A DNA stretch of 64,000 nt from Vicia villosa (GCF_029867415.1 NW_026705908.1:1-64000); one strand, 5' to 3'. Positions 35,583 to 47,267 are shown, numbered from the stretch's first letter. Notes: a model not told the origin generated them from the letters alone. Numbers and translations: made by a program.

Positions 35583-36017
35583 TCAAACATTTAAACAAAA
35601 GCTTAACGGCCATCGTCTAAATGTTTGAAAGAGAAAATTGTACAAGTACGTACAACCTCCTCGTAGGTGATGAAGATGATTTGATGAGTTGAAAGACATT
35701 TAATTGGATCCAAGTATTTAAACAAAAGCTTAACGGCCATCGCTTAAGATACTTGAAAGAGTGTTTGTTAAATTGATTTTTATAAAGTCTTTAATGGAGT
35801 TTAAACATCCAAACAAAGGCTTAACGGCCATCGCCTAAATGTTTAAAGAACAAATTGTACAAGTACGTACAAACTCTTCTTTCCATTATAGATAAAATGA
35901 TTTAATTGTTTAAAAGAATGTATTTTGTAAAAAAGATGAATTAAATCGAGTTTTATGGAGCGTTTAATGGAATTCAAGTATTCGGATAAAAGCTTAACGG
36001 CCATCACCCAAATACTT
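35583..36017 (-). repeat. Four hairpins with constant GCTTAACGGCCATC loop (5' LTR)
   Basis: Same hairpins as 27265-27699. In this copy they lie in the transcript leader, about 1.2-1.7 kb downstream of the TATA box. Confidence 0.85.
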
Positions 36018-37258
36018 TTAGGACAAATCGTACAAGTACGTACGAACCCTCCTTGATTCATCCATTAAAACTCAAAACTCGATTCGATTAAAAAAACTAT
36101 TTTTATATGATTTTAAAATATTTTTGATAAATCCTAAAGGTAAATATAAAGGAGATATTTTTTTGTCTTTTAATAAAATCTAGTAAATAAAATAAATAAA
36201 TAAACATCCTTTTTGTGATTTTATATGAAAAAAGTTTAACTTTTAAAAAAGAAAACATTTATTCATTTTTTAATAAAAGAAAGAGAGATATTAATTTATG
36301 AAATAAAAAAAAGGTAAAGAATGAACAAATGGGTCCATGGGGGGTGTTAAAAGAGTCAAATAGGGTTTAGGCCCAATAACATTAACATGACAAAAAAAGA
36401 AGAAGAATAAACTAAAAAATTGGACCGGGTCGGGTCAGTGTGACCCGGATCCGTCTCCCATTCTGAATGTAGTTGGGTTTTTTAAAAAAAAACCTAAACA
36501 ACAGAGGCTGCAGCGCCTCCTTCTTCGTGAAACATTGCTAAGCTTCAGAAAAGAAAAACCAACCACAAACCTCTCATCTTTCTCGATCTCTCAATCGATG
36601 TTCATGGTACATCACACATATAGAAAACAAGATTCAATCAGCAAGAACCCTAACCCCAACTGAAATCCTAAAGCCCCAATTCAATGTGTTCTTCGGATTA
36701 CATATTATAAATTACATGGAAATCAAAGGAATGATTAAAGACAAATAAGCAGGGAAAAGAGAGATACAAATGACGGCAAGAATTACATCTTTTCGGAAAA
36801 TTTGCTCAGGTACTCTTCTTCCTCCTTTGGCTTATGTCTGGTTCTTCTTCTGATATGCGATTCGCCTCTGCTCTTAGTTTCGTGTGAGTGTGGCTTTGTG
36901 TCGCTTGTTGTTGAGTGACTCGGTTGAGGGTGAACTGCGAGGTTATTAGGCAGAGGTTTGGAGGTTGTGTATTGTGCTGAATGAATGTTTGGTACGAATG
37001 TTATTTATAGTGAGAGTTCTGTGTGAAGGTTTAAGTATGGTTGAAGGTTCTGTTATTGGTGTGAGGTTTGTAGAGTGACTGAAGGAGAGGTTCAAGGTTG
37101 TGAAGGTTAAGGTTTGGAAGGAGTGTATGAGGGATTTGAAGAGAGGTTTTGAAGGTGTTTGAAGTGCAGAAGTTTTTTTGTGAATCGTTGCTTTTGGAGG
37201 AAGAGTTCTCTGTTATATTAGTGAAATGTGGCCTCCCCCTTATTGTTGAGATGAATGT

Positions 37259-37271
37259 GTTTATATATACT
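37259..37271 (-). promoter_or_regulatory. TATA box, 5' LTR of gag-only element
   Basis: Minus strand AGTATATATAAAC; the alternative CACTATAAATAAC is at 37000-37012. This LTR would drive transcription of gag. Confidence 0.45.
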
Positions 37272-38048
37272 GAGATTAGGGTTCGAATGCAAAATTGGGG
37301 GGAAATTTGAAGGGATTTTGAACATTCTTGGTAAACTGTTTGTTGCTTTATGATTGCAGGTATTGTTTTGTTGAATTAGTGCAAATTGGGGACTGATTAT
37401 AGCAACAGCTTGGTGGTGGAGCAGGGCATTTGGAGTGTAGTGGCAGCACAAAGATTGCAGAGGCGTGGGAGAAGAAAACTGCAGCATTTTCGGTCTCTTT
37501 TTGTATTTTTTGTTTGACTTTTTCTTTGTACTAATTTTTTGTAAAAGTAAATGGGCTTAAGACCAAAAATGGACCTAAATTTAATAAAAAGGACTTTCAT
37601 TTTTTTTTAATATTTTTTCCTAAAAGAAATTAGTAATAATAAACAAAAAATAAAAATTAATAATAATAAATAAAAAATTATCTAAATTATCTAAAAAAAA
37701 AAAGTTAAAACTAAAATTGAATCTAATATACTATTAAAACTAAAATTAATTCCAATTACATCTAAAATGCTATTAAGACTAAAATTAATCTAATCTAATG
37801 AAATTTTAAATAAAAATTGAACCTAGAAGATAAAAATGATATAAAAATTGAAATTAGAAAATAAAATGATATAAAAATAAAACTAGAAAAATAAAATGAT
37901 ATTAAAAACTAAAATAACTCTAAACTATCTAAAGCTATTTTTTGTTGACTTTTAAAGGTCAGATTTTTTTCAAGATATGCACATGAAATATGAATGCGAT
38001 AACATCAAAATGAATGAAAATGCGTGGGTCAAAAATTGGGGTGCGACA

Positions 38049-39202
38049 CTTATATCATCATCATCATCATCCTCAATATCATCATCATCATTATCAATAT
38101 CGTCGTCATCATCATCAAGTATGTTCATATATATTAACATCATTCAATCACAATTCCGTCATCATCATATAGAAAACATACACGTATTTACACCAATCAT
38201 CATCATCAATAAGAAATAGCATACATGTATTTTCATCATTCTAAAACCAATCACTCATCATCATATAGATTATTTTATAAGGCTCGTTTAGCTCGAAATG
38301 GCACCTCAAACGGACCAACGGTTAAAAAGTTAGGCATCTATGAACTTTTTTTTAAAATATCCCAAACACTAACAGCACGCGGCGCCATCTTAGTTCGCGG
38401 CGCGAACTGAGCGTCTCAAAAATCCTTGGCTCTCTGCCAAGCTGTTCGCGGCGCAAACCTATGCACGCGGCGCAAAACGAGAAAAATTATGCCTTCGCGG
38501 CGCCAACACTGGTGCGCGGCGCGACCTGTGCGTATCACAACTTCCTGGCTTTCTGCCCATTTGTTCGCGGCACGAACCGGTAATTTCAGAAACCCCAACC
38601 TGCAGAAAACAACATTCTACACATTCCAAACTCACTCAATTCATACCAGTATGAACTTACGGAAATGGAATGCACAAACAACACGAATTACACCTCATAA
38701 TACACTAATTACGCATCAATTGAGACCATAACAACACAAACATCATGGATTCAAACATAGGGATCAAACATCATACAATTTGACTCAATCCCTAAATCTA
38801 TCATATGACTCAATCGACCCAAATTCTACATCTATTCAGTATTATCAACCCCTAACCCGATAATAGATGTTAATCAGATAAGTCCCCCTTTACCTTAGCC
38901 ATATTCTTGAATTGGTTCCTCTTGCTCTTTGGTTCTCCTTCACGTTCTTCAGTTCCTCTTCTCACAGCTTCTGGTTTTCATGTTCTAATTTTACTTCTCC
39001 TCTTGTTTTCCCTTATTTTATGAAAAACATAAAATTAGAAATGGGCTCCTACACAATTACACCCCCACTTTACTATTTCCACCGCATGGCCCAATAACTT
39101 AACATTTTATATTTTTCCACATAATTCGATAAAATGTTAATTTCCAATAATTAATTTAAAACTCAATTAAATTAATTAAATAATAATTTTCGGGATGTTA
39201 CA
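38049..39202 (-). mobile_element. Tekay 3' LTR, right piece
   Basis: Resumes after the CTTAT duplication (38049-38053) with a (TCA)n microsatellite (38056-38117) and ends GGGATGTTACA at 39202. It holds paired CGCGGCGC boxes at 38378-38573. Confidence 0.92.
38378..38573 (-). repeat. Paired CGCGGCGC boxes, Tekay left LTR
   Basis: Boxes at 38378/38396 (18 bp apart), 38447/38466 and 38496/38515 (19 bp apart), plus a single CGCGGCAC at 38566 whose partner is lost. Strongly GC- and CpG-rich against an AT-rich LTR. Confidence 0.88.
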
Positions 39203-39216
39203 ACTCTCCCCCACCT
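39203..39216 (-). promoter_or_regulatory. Polypurine tract of Tekay element
   Basis: Minus strand AGGTGGGGGAGAGT next to the 3' LTR, the usual form in this clade. Confidence 0.88.
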
Positions 39217-39244
39217 AAAGAGTTTTCGTCCTCGAAAACATACC

Positions 39245-39775
39245 TCAAGCAAAGAAATCCGGGTAGGAATCTTTCATCTGGCTTTCTAACTCCCAGGTGA
39301 CGTTTCCATCAGCTGGCCCTCCCCAAGCTACTCTGACTAAAGCTATTTCCTTGCCCCACAATTGCTTCAGTCTTCTATCTTCAATCCTCGCAGGTAACGT
39401 TTCAACCGTTAAGTTGTCTTTAACCTGCACATCATCCACTTGGATCACGTGGGACGGATCCGAAATGTATTTCCTCAATTGAGACACATGAAATACATCA
39501 TGCAAGTTTGCAAGCATCGGTGGTAAAGCGACACGGTATGCCACCTCTCCCACTCATTCAGAAATTTGAAACGGTCCAATAAAGCGCGGAGTCAACTTCT
39601 TTGACTTCAAAGCCCGACCAATACCCGTCATAGGAGTAACCTTCATAAACACATGATCTCCCTCTTGAAACTCAAGTGTCTTCCTTCTTTTGTCATAATA
39701 ACTCCTCTAACGACTCTAAGAAGCTATCATCTTCTCTTGGATCATCTTAATCTTCTTCGTAGTCTGCTGTACAAT
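39245..39775 (-). pseudogene. Tekay integrase C-terminus and chromodomain (broken)
   Basis: The end of the polyprotein, in the same frame as 39776-43018 but cut off from it by stops. The first part (39554-39775) holds the GPF-like region (LTPRFIGPFQISE) with stops near 39705-39712 and at 39554-39556. The open part (39245-39553) has HDVFHVSQLRKY, then a chromodomain running from about VETLPARIEDRRLKQLWG to WELESQMKDSYPDFF. Chromodomains steer integration of this clade to certain chromatin. The aromatic residues expected of a classical methyl-lysine cage are not obvious, as in group II chromodomains. Confidence 0.88.
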
Positions 39776-42700
39776 TTATGGTCCAATCACATCACTCTCA
39801 CCAGCTTCGTACCAACATAATGGAGTTCTACATCTCCTACCATACAATGCCTCAAACGGAGCCATACCTATACACGAATGAAAACTGTTGTTGTAGGTAA
39901 ATTCAATCAAAAGCAGATAACTATCCCAAGCACCTCCTTTTTCCAACACCCAAGCACGTAACAAATCTTCTAACGACTGAATTTTCCTCTCAGTTTGTCC
40001 ATCCGTCTGTGGATGATAAGCAGAACTCAATCTCAGCTTAGTACCCAAAGCCTTCTGCAAACCTTCCCAGAACTTAGACGTAAATCTCGGATCTCTGTCT
40101 GATACGATACTCGGAGGAATAACATGTAGACTAACTATCTTCTCAATATATAATTGAGCCAGCTTTTCCATTGGATAATCCATTCTTACCGGTATGAAAT
40201 GTGCAGACTTCGTCAACCTGTCCACAACAACCCAGATAGCTTCACAATTCTCAACAGTTCTCGGCAGACCCGAAACAAAATCCATCGATATGCTATCCCA
40301 TTTCCACTCAGGAATAAACATCGGTTGCATGAATCCAGATGGCTTCTGATATTCAACCTTTGACTTCTGACACGTCAAACAAGAATACACAAACTCAGCA
40401 ATTTCTTTCTTCATTCCAGGCCACCAAAACAGCTTCCTCAAATCATGATACATCTTGGTAGCACCAGGATGAATACTTAATCCACTACGGTGTCCTTCTT
40501 CTAAAATACTTCTTCGAAGTTCAGCAACATCAGGAACACAAACTCTGTCACCAAACCTCAGTATACCATTCTCGTCAACTCTGAATTCACCACTCTTGCC
40601 TTGGTTAATCAAAGTCAACTTGTCGACTAATTCGACATCAGCCTTCTGACCCTCTCTAATCTCTTCAAGAATACCACTGGTCAGCTTCAGCATACCCAAC
40701 TTAACACTAGTAGGAGTACCTTCACATACCAAACTCAAGTCTCTGAATTGTTCAATCAAATCCAATTCCTTCACCATTAGCATAGACATATGCAAAGTCT
40801 TCCTACTTAAAGCATCAGCAACCACGTTTGCCTTACCCGGATGGTAATTCAAACTAAAATCATAGTCTTTAAGGAATTCCAACCACCTTCTCTGCCTCAT
40901 ATTCAGTTCTTTCTGGTCAAAGAGATATTTCAGACTCTTATGATCACTGAACACCTCAAATCTCGACCCATACAAATAATGTCGCCACAACTTCAAGACA
41001 AAAACCACCGCTGCCAACTCTAAATCATGAGTCGGATAATTCCTTTCATGCACTTTGAGTTGTCTCGATGCATACGCAACCACTTGTTTATTTTGCATCA
41101 ATACACCACCCAGACCCATCAACGAAGCATCACAATAAACCACAATTGATTCTGTCGGATTCGGCAAAATCAAAATAGGAGCGCTAGTCAACCTCTTCTT
41201 CAGCTCTTGGAATCCTTCCTCACACTTTACATCCCAAATAAAAGTCTGGCCCTTCCTGGTTAGTTTAGTTAACGGCAATGCTAACTTTGAAAATCCTTCA
41301 ATGAACTTCCTGTAATAACCCGCAAGACCCAGAAAACTACGGATTTCGGAAACTGACTTTGGAGCTTCCCACTGAGACACAGCTTCTATCTTCGTAGGAT
41401 CAACAGCAATACCATTCTTAGAAATCACGTGTCCTAGAAAACTGACCTCTTCCAACCAAAATTCACACTTCGACAGTTTGGCAAAAAGTTGCTTCTCTTT
41501 TAACAACCCTAACACATTCCTGAGATGTTCCGCATGTTCTTCCTCACTCTTAGAATATATTAGGATATCATCTATAAACACCACTACGAACTTATCGAGA
41601 TAAGGATGAAATATCCTATTCATATACTCCATAAATATACCAGGTGCATTAGTAACCCCAAACGGCATTACCGAATACTCATAATGCCCATACCTTGTTC
41701 TGAAAGCAGTCTTCTGAATATCATCGTCTTTCACACGAATCTGGTGATACCCAGACCTCAGATCAATCTTACTAAACACACATGATCCAACCAGTTGATC
41801 CATCAAATCATCAATCCTCGGCAAGGGATACCGATTTTTTATAGTAACCTTGTTCAATTGTCTGTAATCCACACACAACCTCATTGAACCTTCTTTCTTC
41901 TTCACTAGCAACACAGGCGCACCCCACGGAGAAACACTAGGACGAATGAATTTCTTCTCAAGTAACTCTTCCAACTGCTTCTTCAGTTCAGTCAACTCAG
42001 ACGGTGACATACGATACGGTGCCATCGACACTGGGCTAGTTCCCGGAATCAATTCAATGGAAAACTCTACTTCTCTTTCTGGTGGTAATTCATTCACTTC
42101 TTCCGAAAAAACTTCTGGAAAATCACATACCACTGGTAGTTTGCTACTCACTACTTTTTCCTTCGAATTTGCCAACGCAAACAACATAAACACCGTTGCA
42201 CCATTCTTGATAGCTTCATCCACTTGTCTAGTTGTCATTTCCAGATCATCAGAATTAACTTCTTTAGGAAAGATTACTGTCTTCGAAAAACAGTTGATGT
42301 GAACACGGTTAAATTCTAACCAGTTCATCCCCAGGATTACATCGAGTTGTTTCAACGGAAGGCACACTAAGTCCATCCCGAATTCTCTACCAAAAATGTC
42401 AACCGGACAATTCAAGCATGCAGACGAAGTAGTTACTGAACCCGACGCAGGAGTATCAATAACCATACTTCCATTTATTTCAGATATTTCCAAATTCAAC
42501 CTCTTAGCACAATCCAAAGAAATAAAAGAATGAGTTGCTCCAGTATCAATAATCGCAACTAAAGGTGTGCCATGAATAAAACCCGTACCTTTAATTAGTC
42601 TATCCTCCGGAGTGGTCTCTGATCCAGACAAAGCAAAAACCTTTCCTCCAGCTTGGTTCTTCTTCGGTTTAGGACATTGTGGGCTAATGTGACCTTCTTC

Positions 42701-43018
42701 ACCACAATTGTAACAAGTCACAACCTTCTTCTTACAATCAGCGGCAACATGACCCACTTCTTCACACTTGAAGCACTTCTTCTGGTTCAGTTTGCACTCA
42801 TTCCTACGGTGCCCGACCTCACCACAGTTATAGCACCTGACAAAAGCACTGGAGTCTCCCCCAATAGGCTTCTTCCAACCACCAGTCTTGGGATTACCTC
42901 TACCATATGGCCTACCCTTATCCATAGGTTTCTTCCCTTTTCTGTCAACTAACTCGCGAGAGTGAGATGACTTCAGCTTGAGATTATCTTCCTCGAAGAT
43001 CCTACTACAATCCACCAA
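39776..43018 (-). pseudogene. Tekay polyprotein: zinc knuckles, protease, RT, RNase H, integrase
   Basis: A 1080-residue open stretch of the gag-pol polyprotein. Three CCHC zinc knuckles lie at residues 62-75, 82-95 and 102-115. The protease has DTG at 158-160. The reverse transcriptase (about 330-545) has the catalytic FIDD at 481-484. RNase H (about 625-740) shows D630, E667, D692 and D735. Integrase has an HHCC zinc site (H850, H858, C880, C883) and a DDE triad at D913, D974 and E1010. All catalytic residues are present, so the enzyme domains look conserved. Stops in the same frame upstream (43046-43057) and downstream (TAA at 39776-39778) break the polyprotein. The first ATG is not a real start; the frame is continuous with gag apart from the stops. 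Confidence 0.95.
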
Positions 43019-43054
43019 GTCTACAAATCTCCGGATCCTCGGTTATCTGATACC

Positions 43055-43612
43055 CTACTTAATCTCATCACAGAGACCATTCTCGAACTTGACGAATTTC
43101 GAGAATTCACTAGCTTCATCATTGTTGTAGTGAACGTAGTGCTTCGCCAACTCAACGAACTTCGAAGCATACTCTGGTACTGTCATGCTACCTTGAACTA
43201 GTTCCAGAAATTCAATTTCCTTTCGACCTCTTACGTCTTCAGGAAAGTACCTTCTCAAAAATTCTCTCTTGAACACAGCCCAAGAAATAGCCACACCATC
43301 AGTTTCCAGTTCAGTCCTGGTAGCCATCCACCAGTCGTCAGCTTCTTCAGACAACATGTGAGTACCATGTCTCACCTTCAGATCCTCAGCACAATCGATG
43401 ACTCTGAAGATTCTCTCGATCTCCTTAAGCCACTTCTGAGCACCCTCAGGATCATGCATGCCCTTGAACAATGGAGGATTGTTCCTCTGAAAACTGTTCA
43501 GTTGGCTGTCAGCACCAATCGCAGCTCCATTGGCATTTCCTCCCAGCACACCAGCAATCATGCCCAGAGCCTCAGCGACAGCATGGTCGTTTCTTCCTCC
43601 TCTTCCAGCCAT
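43055..43612 (-). pseudogene. Tekay gag (broken at its end)
   Basis: The N-terminal 185 residues of the polyprotein from the ATG at 43610-43612 (MAGRGGRNDHAVAEALG). The Retrotrans_gag domain covers about residues 45-185, with NPPLFKGMHDPEGAQKWL and FKREFLRRYFPEDVRGRK. A TAG ends the frame at 43055-43057 and a second in-frame stop follows about four codons later, before the zinc-knuckle part at 43018. Gag and pol share one frame, as usual for this clade. Confidence 0.92.
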
Positions 43613-43732
43613 TGTTCTGCTTAAATCACAGCCAATTTAATCAGAACAGGAGTATCGACAGTTAACTCTTACTAGTCGCATACACAGGAAAACAAAACTA
43701 ATACTAAGACTCTGGTCATAACGACCGACTAT

Positions 43733-43744
43733 GCTCTGATACCA
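43733..43744 (-). promoter_or_regulatory. Primer-binding site of Tekay element
   Basis: Minus strand TGGTATCAGAGC, the standard complement of the initiator methionine tRNA 3' end, four bases from the 5' LTR. Confidence 0.92.
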
Positions 43745-43748
43745 CCAT

Positions 43749-45495
43749 TGTAACACCCCTTACTAAACCCGCGGCAATTTAAACAAGTATTCAGAGTACA
43801 TGAAAATAAGGGTGCCACAATTCATAATAAATAAACATCATTCAGTCATGTCATGCATTCACTAGGGTAATCATCATAAATCAAAACGTTTCATGTTAAC
43901 ACAGCGGAAATTAAATCAAACGGACTAAGTTTAACATCTTTAAAACTTATCCTTCAAAACATCAAAACATAACTAGAGTTATCAAACATAAACTATAAAC
44001 ATCGCGTCCCCAATGTTACAACTATCAGAGCATGACACCTGACGCTAACTAAATAACTGACTCATGAGCTAATCCTCACCGAGTCGAACAGCCGCTATCT
44101 TCAATCTTAAAATGACAACATGTAAGGGTGAGTCTATGCATGTGGTACCTAAATGCATATGTATGAACTGACACTATGCATGTGGTACCAACATCATCAA
44201 ATGGGAATAACCCATGACCGATCCAACATCATCAAGATACGGCCCTGCCAGCACAGATTCCACACAATGGGAATCATGCCCTTCACTGATCCAACACATC
44301 ATCATGGATACAGTATCATCAATGAACATGAATGAATGCAACATATACAACATACTTATATCATCATCATCATCAATATCATCATCATCATCAAGTATGT
44401 TCATATATATTAACATCATTCAATCACAATTCCATCATCATCATATAGAAAACATACACGTATTTACACCAATCATCATCATCAATAATAAATAGCATAC
44501 ATGTATTTTCATCATTCTAAAACCAATCACTCATCATCATATAGATTATTTTATAAGGTTCGTTTAGCTCGGAACGGCACCTCAAACGGACCAACGGTTA
44601 TAAAGTTAGGCATCTATGAACTTTTTTTTAAATATCCCAAACACTAACAGCATGCGGCGCCATCTTAGTTCGTGGTGCGAACTGAGCGTCTCAAAAATCC
44701 TTGGCTCTCTGCCAAGCTGTTCGCTGCGCAAACCAATGCACGCGGTGCAAAACGAGAAAAAATTATGCCTTCGCGGCGCCAACACTGGTACGCGGCGCGA
44801 CCTGTGCGTATCACAACTTCCTGGCTTTTTGCCCATCTGTTCGCGGCGCAACCTATGTACGCGGTGCGAATCGGTAATTTCAGAAACCCCAACCTGCAGA
44901 AAACAGCATTCTACACATTCCAAACTCACTCAATTCATACCAGTACGAACTTACGAAAATGGAATGCACAAACAACATGAATTACACCTCATAATACACT
45001 AATTACGCATCAATTGAGACCATAACAACACAAACATCATGGATTCAAACATAGGGATCAAACATCATACAATTTGACTCAATCCCTAAATCTATCATAT
45101 GACTCAATCGACCCAAATTCTACATCTATTCAGTATTATCAACCCCTAACCCGATAATAGATGCTAATCAGATAAGTCCCCCCTTACCTTAGCCAAATTC
45201 TTGAATTGGTTCCTCTTCCTCTTTGGTTCTCCTTCACGTTCTTCAGTTCCTCTTCTCACAGCTTCTGGTTTTCACGTTCTAATTTTCCTTCTCCTCTTGT
45301 TTTCCCTTATTTTATGAAAAACATAAAATTAGAAATGGGCTCCTACACAATTACACCCCCACTTTACTATTTCCACCGCATGGCCCAATAACTTAACATT
45401 TATATTTTTCCACATAATTCGATAAAATGTTAATTTCCAATAATTAATTTAAAACTCAGTTAAATTAATTAAATAAGAATTTTTGGGATGTTACA
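43749..45495 (-). mobile_element. Tekay 5' LTR
   Basis: 1747 bp, TGTAACACCCC to GGGATGTTACA. Closely similar to the left LTR but lacks a block of about 170 bp; at the junction (44132-44158) an ATGCATGTGGTACC is duplicated. Four pairs of CGCGGCGC-like boxes lie at 44653-44867. Confidence 0.93.
44653..44867 (-). repeat. Four pairs of CGCGGCGC-like boxes, Tekay right LTR
   Basis: Boxes at 44653/44671, 44722/44741, 44772/44791 and 44842/44860, spaced 18-19 bp within each pair. Several show C-to-T or G-to-A changes compared with the left LTR. Confidence 0.88.
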
Positions 45496-45944
45496 ATAAC
45501 AAGTGTATGAGAATAAGGTCATACACAATTCACCACTTTACAACACAACAATATTGTTTATCAACAATAAGTATACAAGTATTCAACAACAAGCAGCTCA
45601 ACATCACATCATTAGTTATACAAGTATTCATCACCAAACAGCTCATCATCATTCATCACCAAGCAAAATGCCATGAGACTAACAACTATGCAAATGCATG
45701 TGGTACCAATAGGGCATACACCCTCATTATAAAATTTCCAATAAATAGAGGCATCAATAAGGCATACACCTCTATTACACTTTGCAGTCAATCCACACAA
45801 TGGGATTGAGGCCATCTTAGTTTTCCAATCCAGGCCATCGTAATTTGCCAATCCAGACCATCATAATTTGCCAATCCAAACCATCGTAGTTTTCAAATCC
45901 AGGTCATGGTAGTTTGCCAATCCAGGTCATCGCTAATGCAATGT
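45496..45944 (-). mobile_element. Split solo LTR, second piece
   Basis: Continues the LTR that begins at 25314. Starts with the ATAAC duplication and ends with AATGT (45940-45944), the duplication of the next insertion. Contains a 23-bp tandem repeat. Confidence 0.85.
45825..45939 (-). repeat. 23-bp tandem repeat, five copies
   Basis: Units starting CCAATCCAGGCCATCGTAAT at 45825, 45848, 45871, 45894 and 45917, exactly 23 bp apart with point differences. Confidence 0.9.
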
Positions 45945-46474
45945 TGTAGCAACCTGCCCTAAAAATTATAGAATTTTAGAGTCACCACCTATTCTACCAG
46001 GGCGAATAGGAAATCCTACGAAGTTTTAGAGAATCTGGGTAAGTTATTATAATCAGGTCAAGGGAAGGTGTTAGGCACCCTTAACCATTTCCTAAGGTTT
46101 GCATTTAAGGTTTGTAAGAGTATTATGGCAAGGTTTGTGGTTTATGACTAATGACAGAAAATGAATAGGGTTAAAAGTGAGATTTAAACCTAATTAAGGT
46201 TTTGGGGAAGGGGACTCGCCTAAGTTATCCAAGTGCCTACGTACCTCCTTATGGAGGATCAGAGTCTACGTAGTTCGGGGAGGGTTGTACGCCTTAGAAT
46301 TAATATGAGGTTGTTTGAAGGTATTTTGAATTACCTTATCACAGTTTTGAAAATTCGTAGTTTGTAAGGTATTTTGAATTACCTTATCGATGTTTTGAAA
46401 TTCACAGTTTATGAGAGAGATGTGTTTTTGATGTGGCGTACAACCCTGATTATTATATGTTTCATTAATCGCGA

Positions 46475-46943
46475 TGATCAATAGGTTTGATCAACATAAT
46501 TAACTAATTAAATAAAGAATCGCTAATTATTCTAATCGATTGATTCGATTATCACCGCTAGCAAATTGATGTGTTTTAAATAAATTATTAGAACTGTTTT
46601 GGGAATTGAATTATTTTATTATTAACCATCGCAACCAATTAGTTTGATTAAAAAGATTAATAAATTAATGAAGGATTGTTAATTATCCTAATCGATCGAT
46701 TCGATTATAACCATTAACAAATTGATTGTATTTTAAATGGGTTATTAATATGAAGGAAATTGATTATCGTTAATTATCGTAATCAATAGGTTTGATTAAA
46801 ACAAATAACGAATTCATGAAGATTACTAATCGTCGTAACCCATCGAATCGGTTAAAACCCTTAGCAAATAAACCTATTTGAATTATATTATTTAATTAAT
46901 TAAATAACTGACTATTAATCATCGCGACCGATTAATTCGATTG
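46475..46943 (-). repeat. Seven 19-nt hairpins with alternating spacing
   Basis: Units of exactly 19 nt (7-nt arm, 5-nt loop, 7-nt arm) start at 46475, 46533, 46632, 46689, 46780, 46836 and 46925. Arms include TGATCAA/TTGATCA, TAATCGA/TCGATTA, TAATCAA/TTGATTA and TAACC/GGTTA. Spacing alternates between 56-58 and 89-99 bp. Two units have one or two unpaired positions. Confidence 0.86.
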
Positions 46944-47267
46944 AAACGAATAATAAATAAAATCTTAATATTAATTATATTATTAATTTAATTAAAAAAT
47001 CAAATTATATATAATAAAAATAATTAAGATTAATTATATAATTATATAAATAATATATAAAAAAATATAATAAAAGATTAAGAAAACCTGGACGTTAATC
47101 CTGTGTGGCGTGCCTTTGAGTGTCCATGATGTGCATGCGCTCTGCAGACGTTGGATTTGGAGAAGCTGAAGATCTGATGGTTAAGCACTGAGGGCGCATG
47201 GCAAGCTACACACCTGGGGCGTATGGAATCAGTGGCAAAGAATTGTTGAAAAAAAAGAAGTTGCAAG

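Larger units (their letters stand above)
26581..38048 (-). mobile_element. Gag-only Ogre derivative (TR-GAG-like), complete, duplication CTTAT
   Basis: A complete element with 3150-bp LTRs (26581-29730 and 34899-38048), a 5168-bp interior and an exact CTTAT duplication (26576-26580, 38049-38053). Primer-binding site and polypurine tract are in place. The only long reading frame is gag (32572-34104). No protease, reverse transcriptase, RNase H or integrase motif appears in any frame of the interior. By eye the LTRs differ at one base in an A/T run near 26890 versus 35208, so insertion was recent. It depends on proteins of an autonomous Ogre. The term TR-GAG is from the literature on gag-only elements; assignment here is from structure. 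Confidence 0.95.
34899..38048 (-). mobile_element. 5' LTR of gag-only element
   Basis: Same length (3150 bp) and, by eye, almost the same sequence as 26581-29730, shifted by 8318 bp. The TATA box is at 37259-37271 and the four constant-loop hairpins are at 35583-36017. Confidence 0.95.
25814..45495 (-). mobile_element. Tekay-type chromovirus, full length, duplication ATAAC
   Basis: A Ty3/gypsy chromovirus bounded by ATAAC (25809-25813 and 45496-45500). The plus strand starts TGTAACACCCC and ends GGGATGTTACA. Internal order on the minus strand: primer-binding site, gag, zinc knuckles, protease, reverse transcriptase, RNase H, integrase, chromodomain, polypurine tract. The left LTR is split by the gag-only element at 26581-38048. 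Several stop codons break the polyprotein, so it is dead. Placement in the Tekay (Del) clade rests on the three zinc knuckles, the C-terminal chromodomain and the AGGTGGGGGAGAGT polypurine tract. Confidence 0.95.

Noticed and set aside
40154..43665. Plus-strand frames of 60-118 residues across the Tekay element
   Set aside because: They are antisense shadows of gag-pol.
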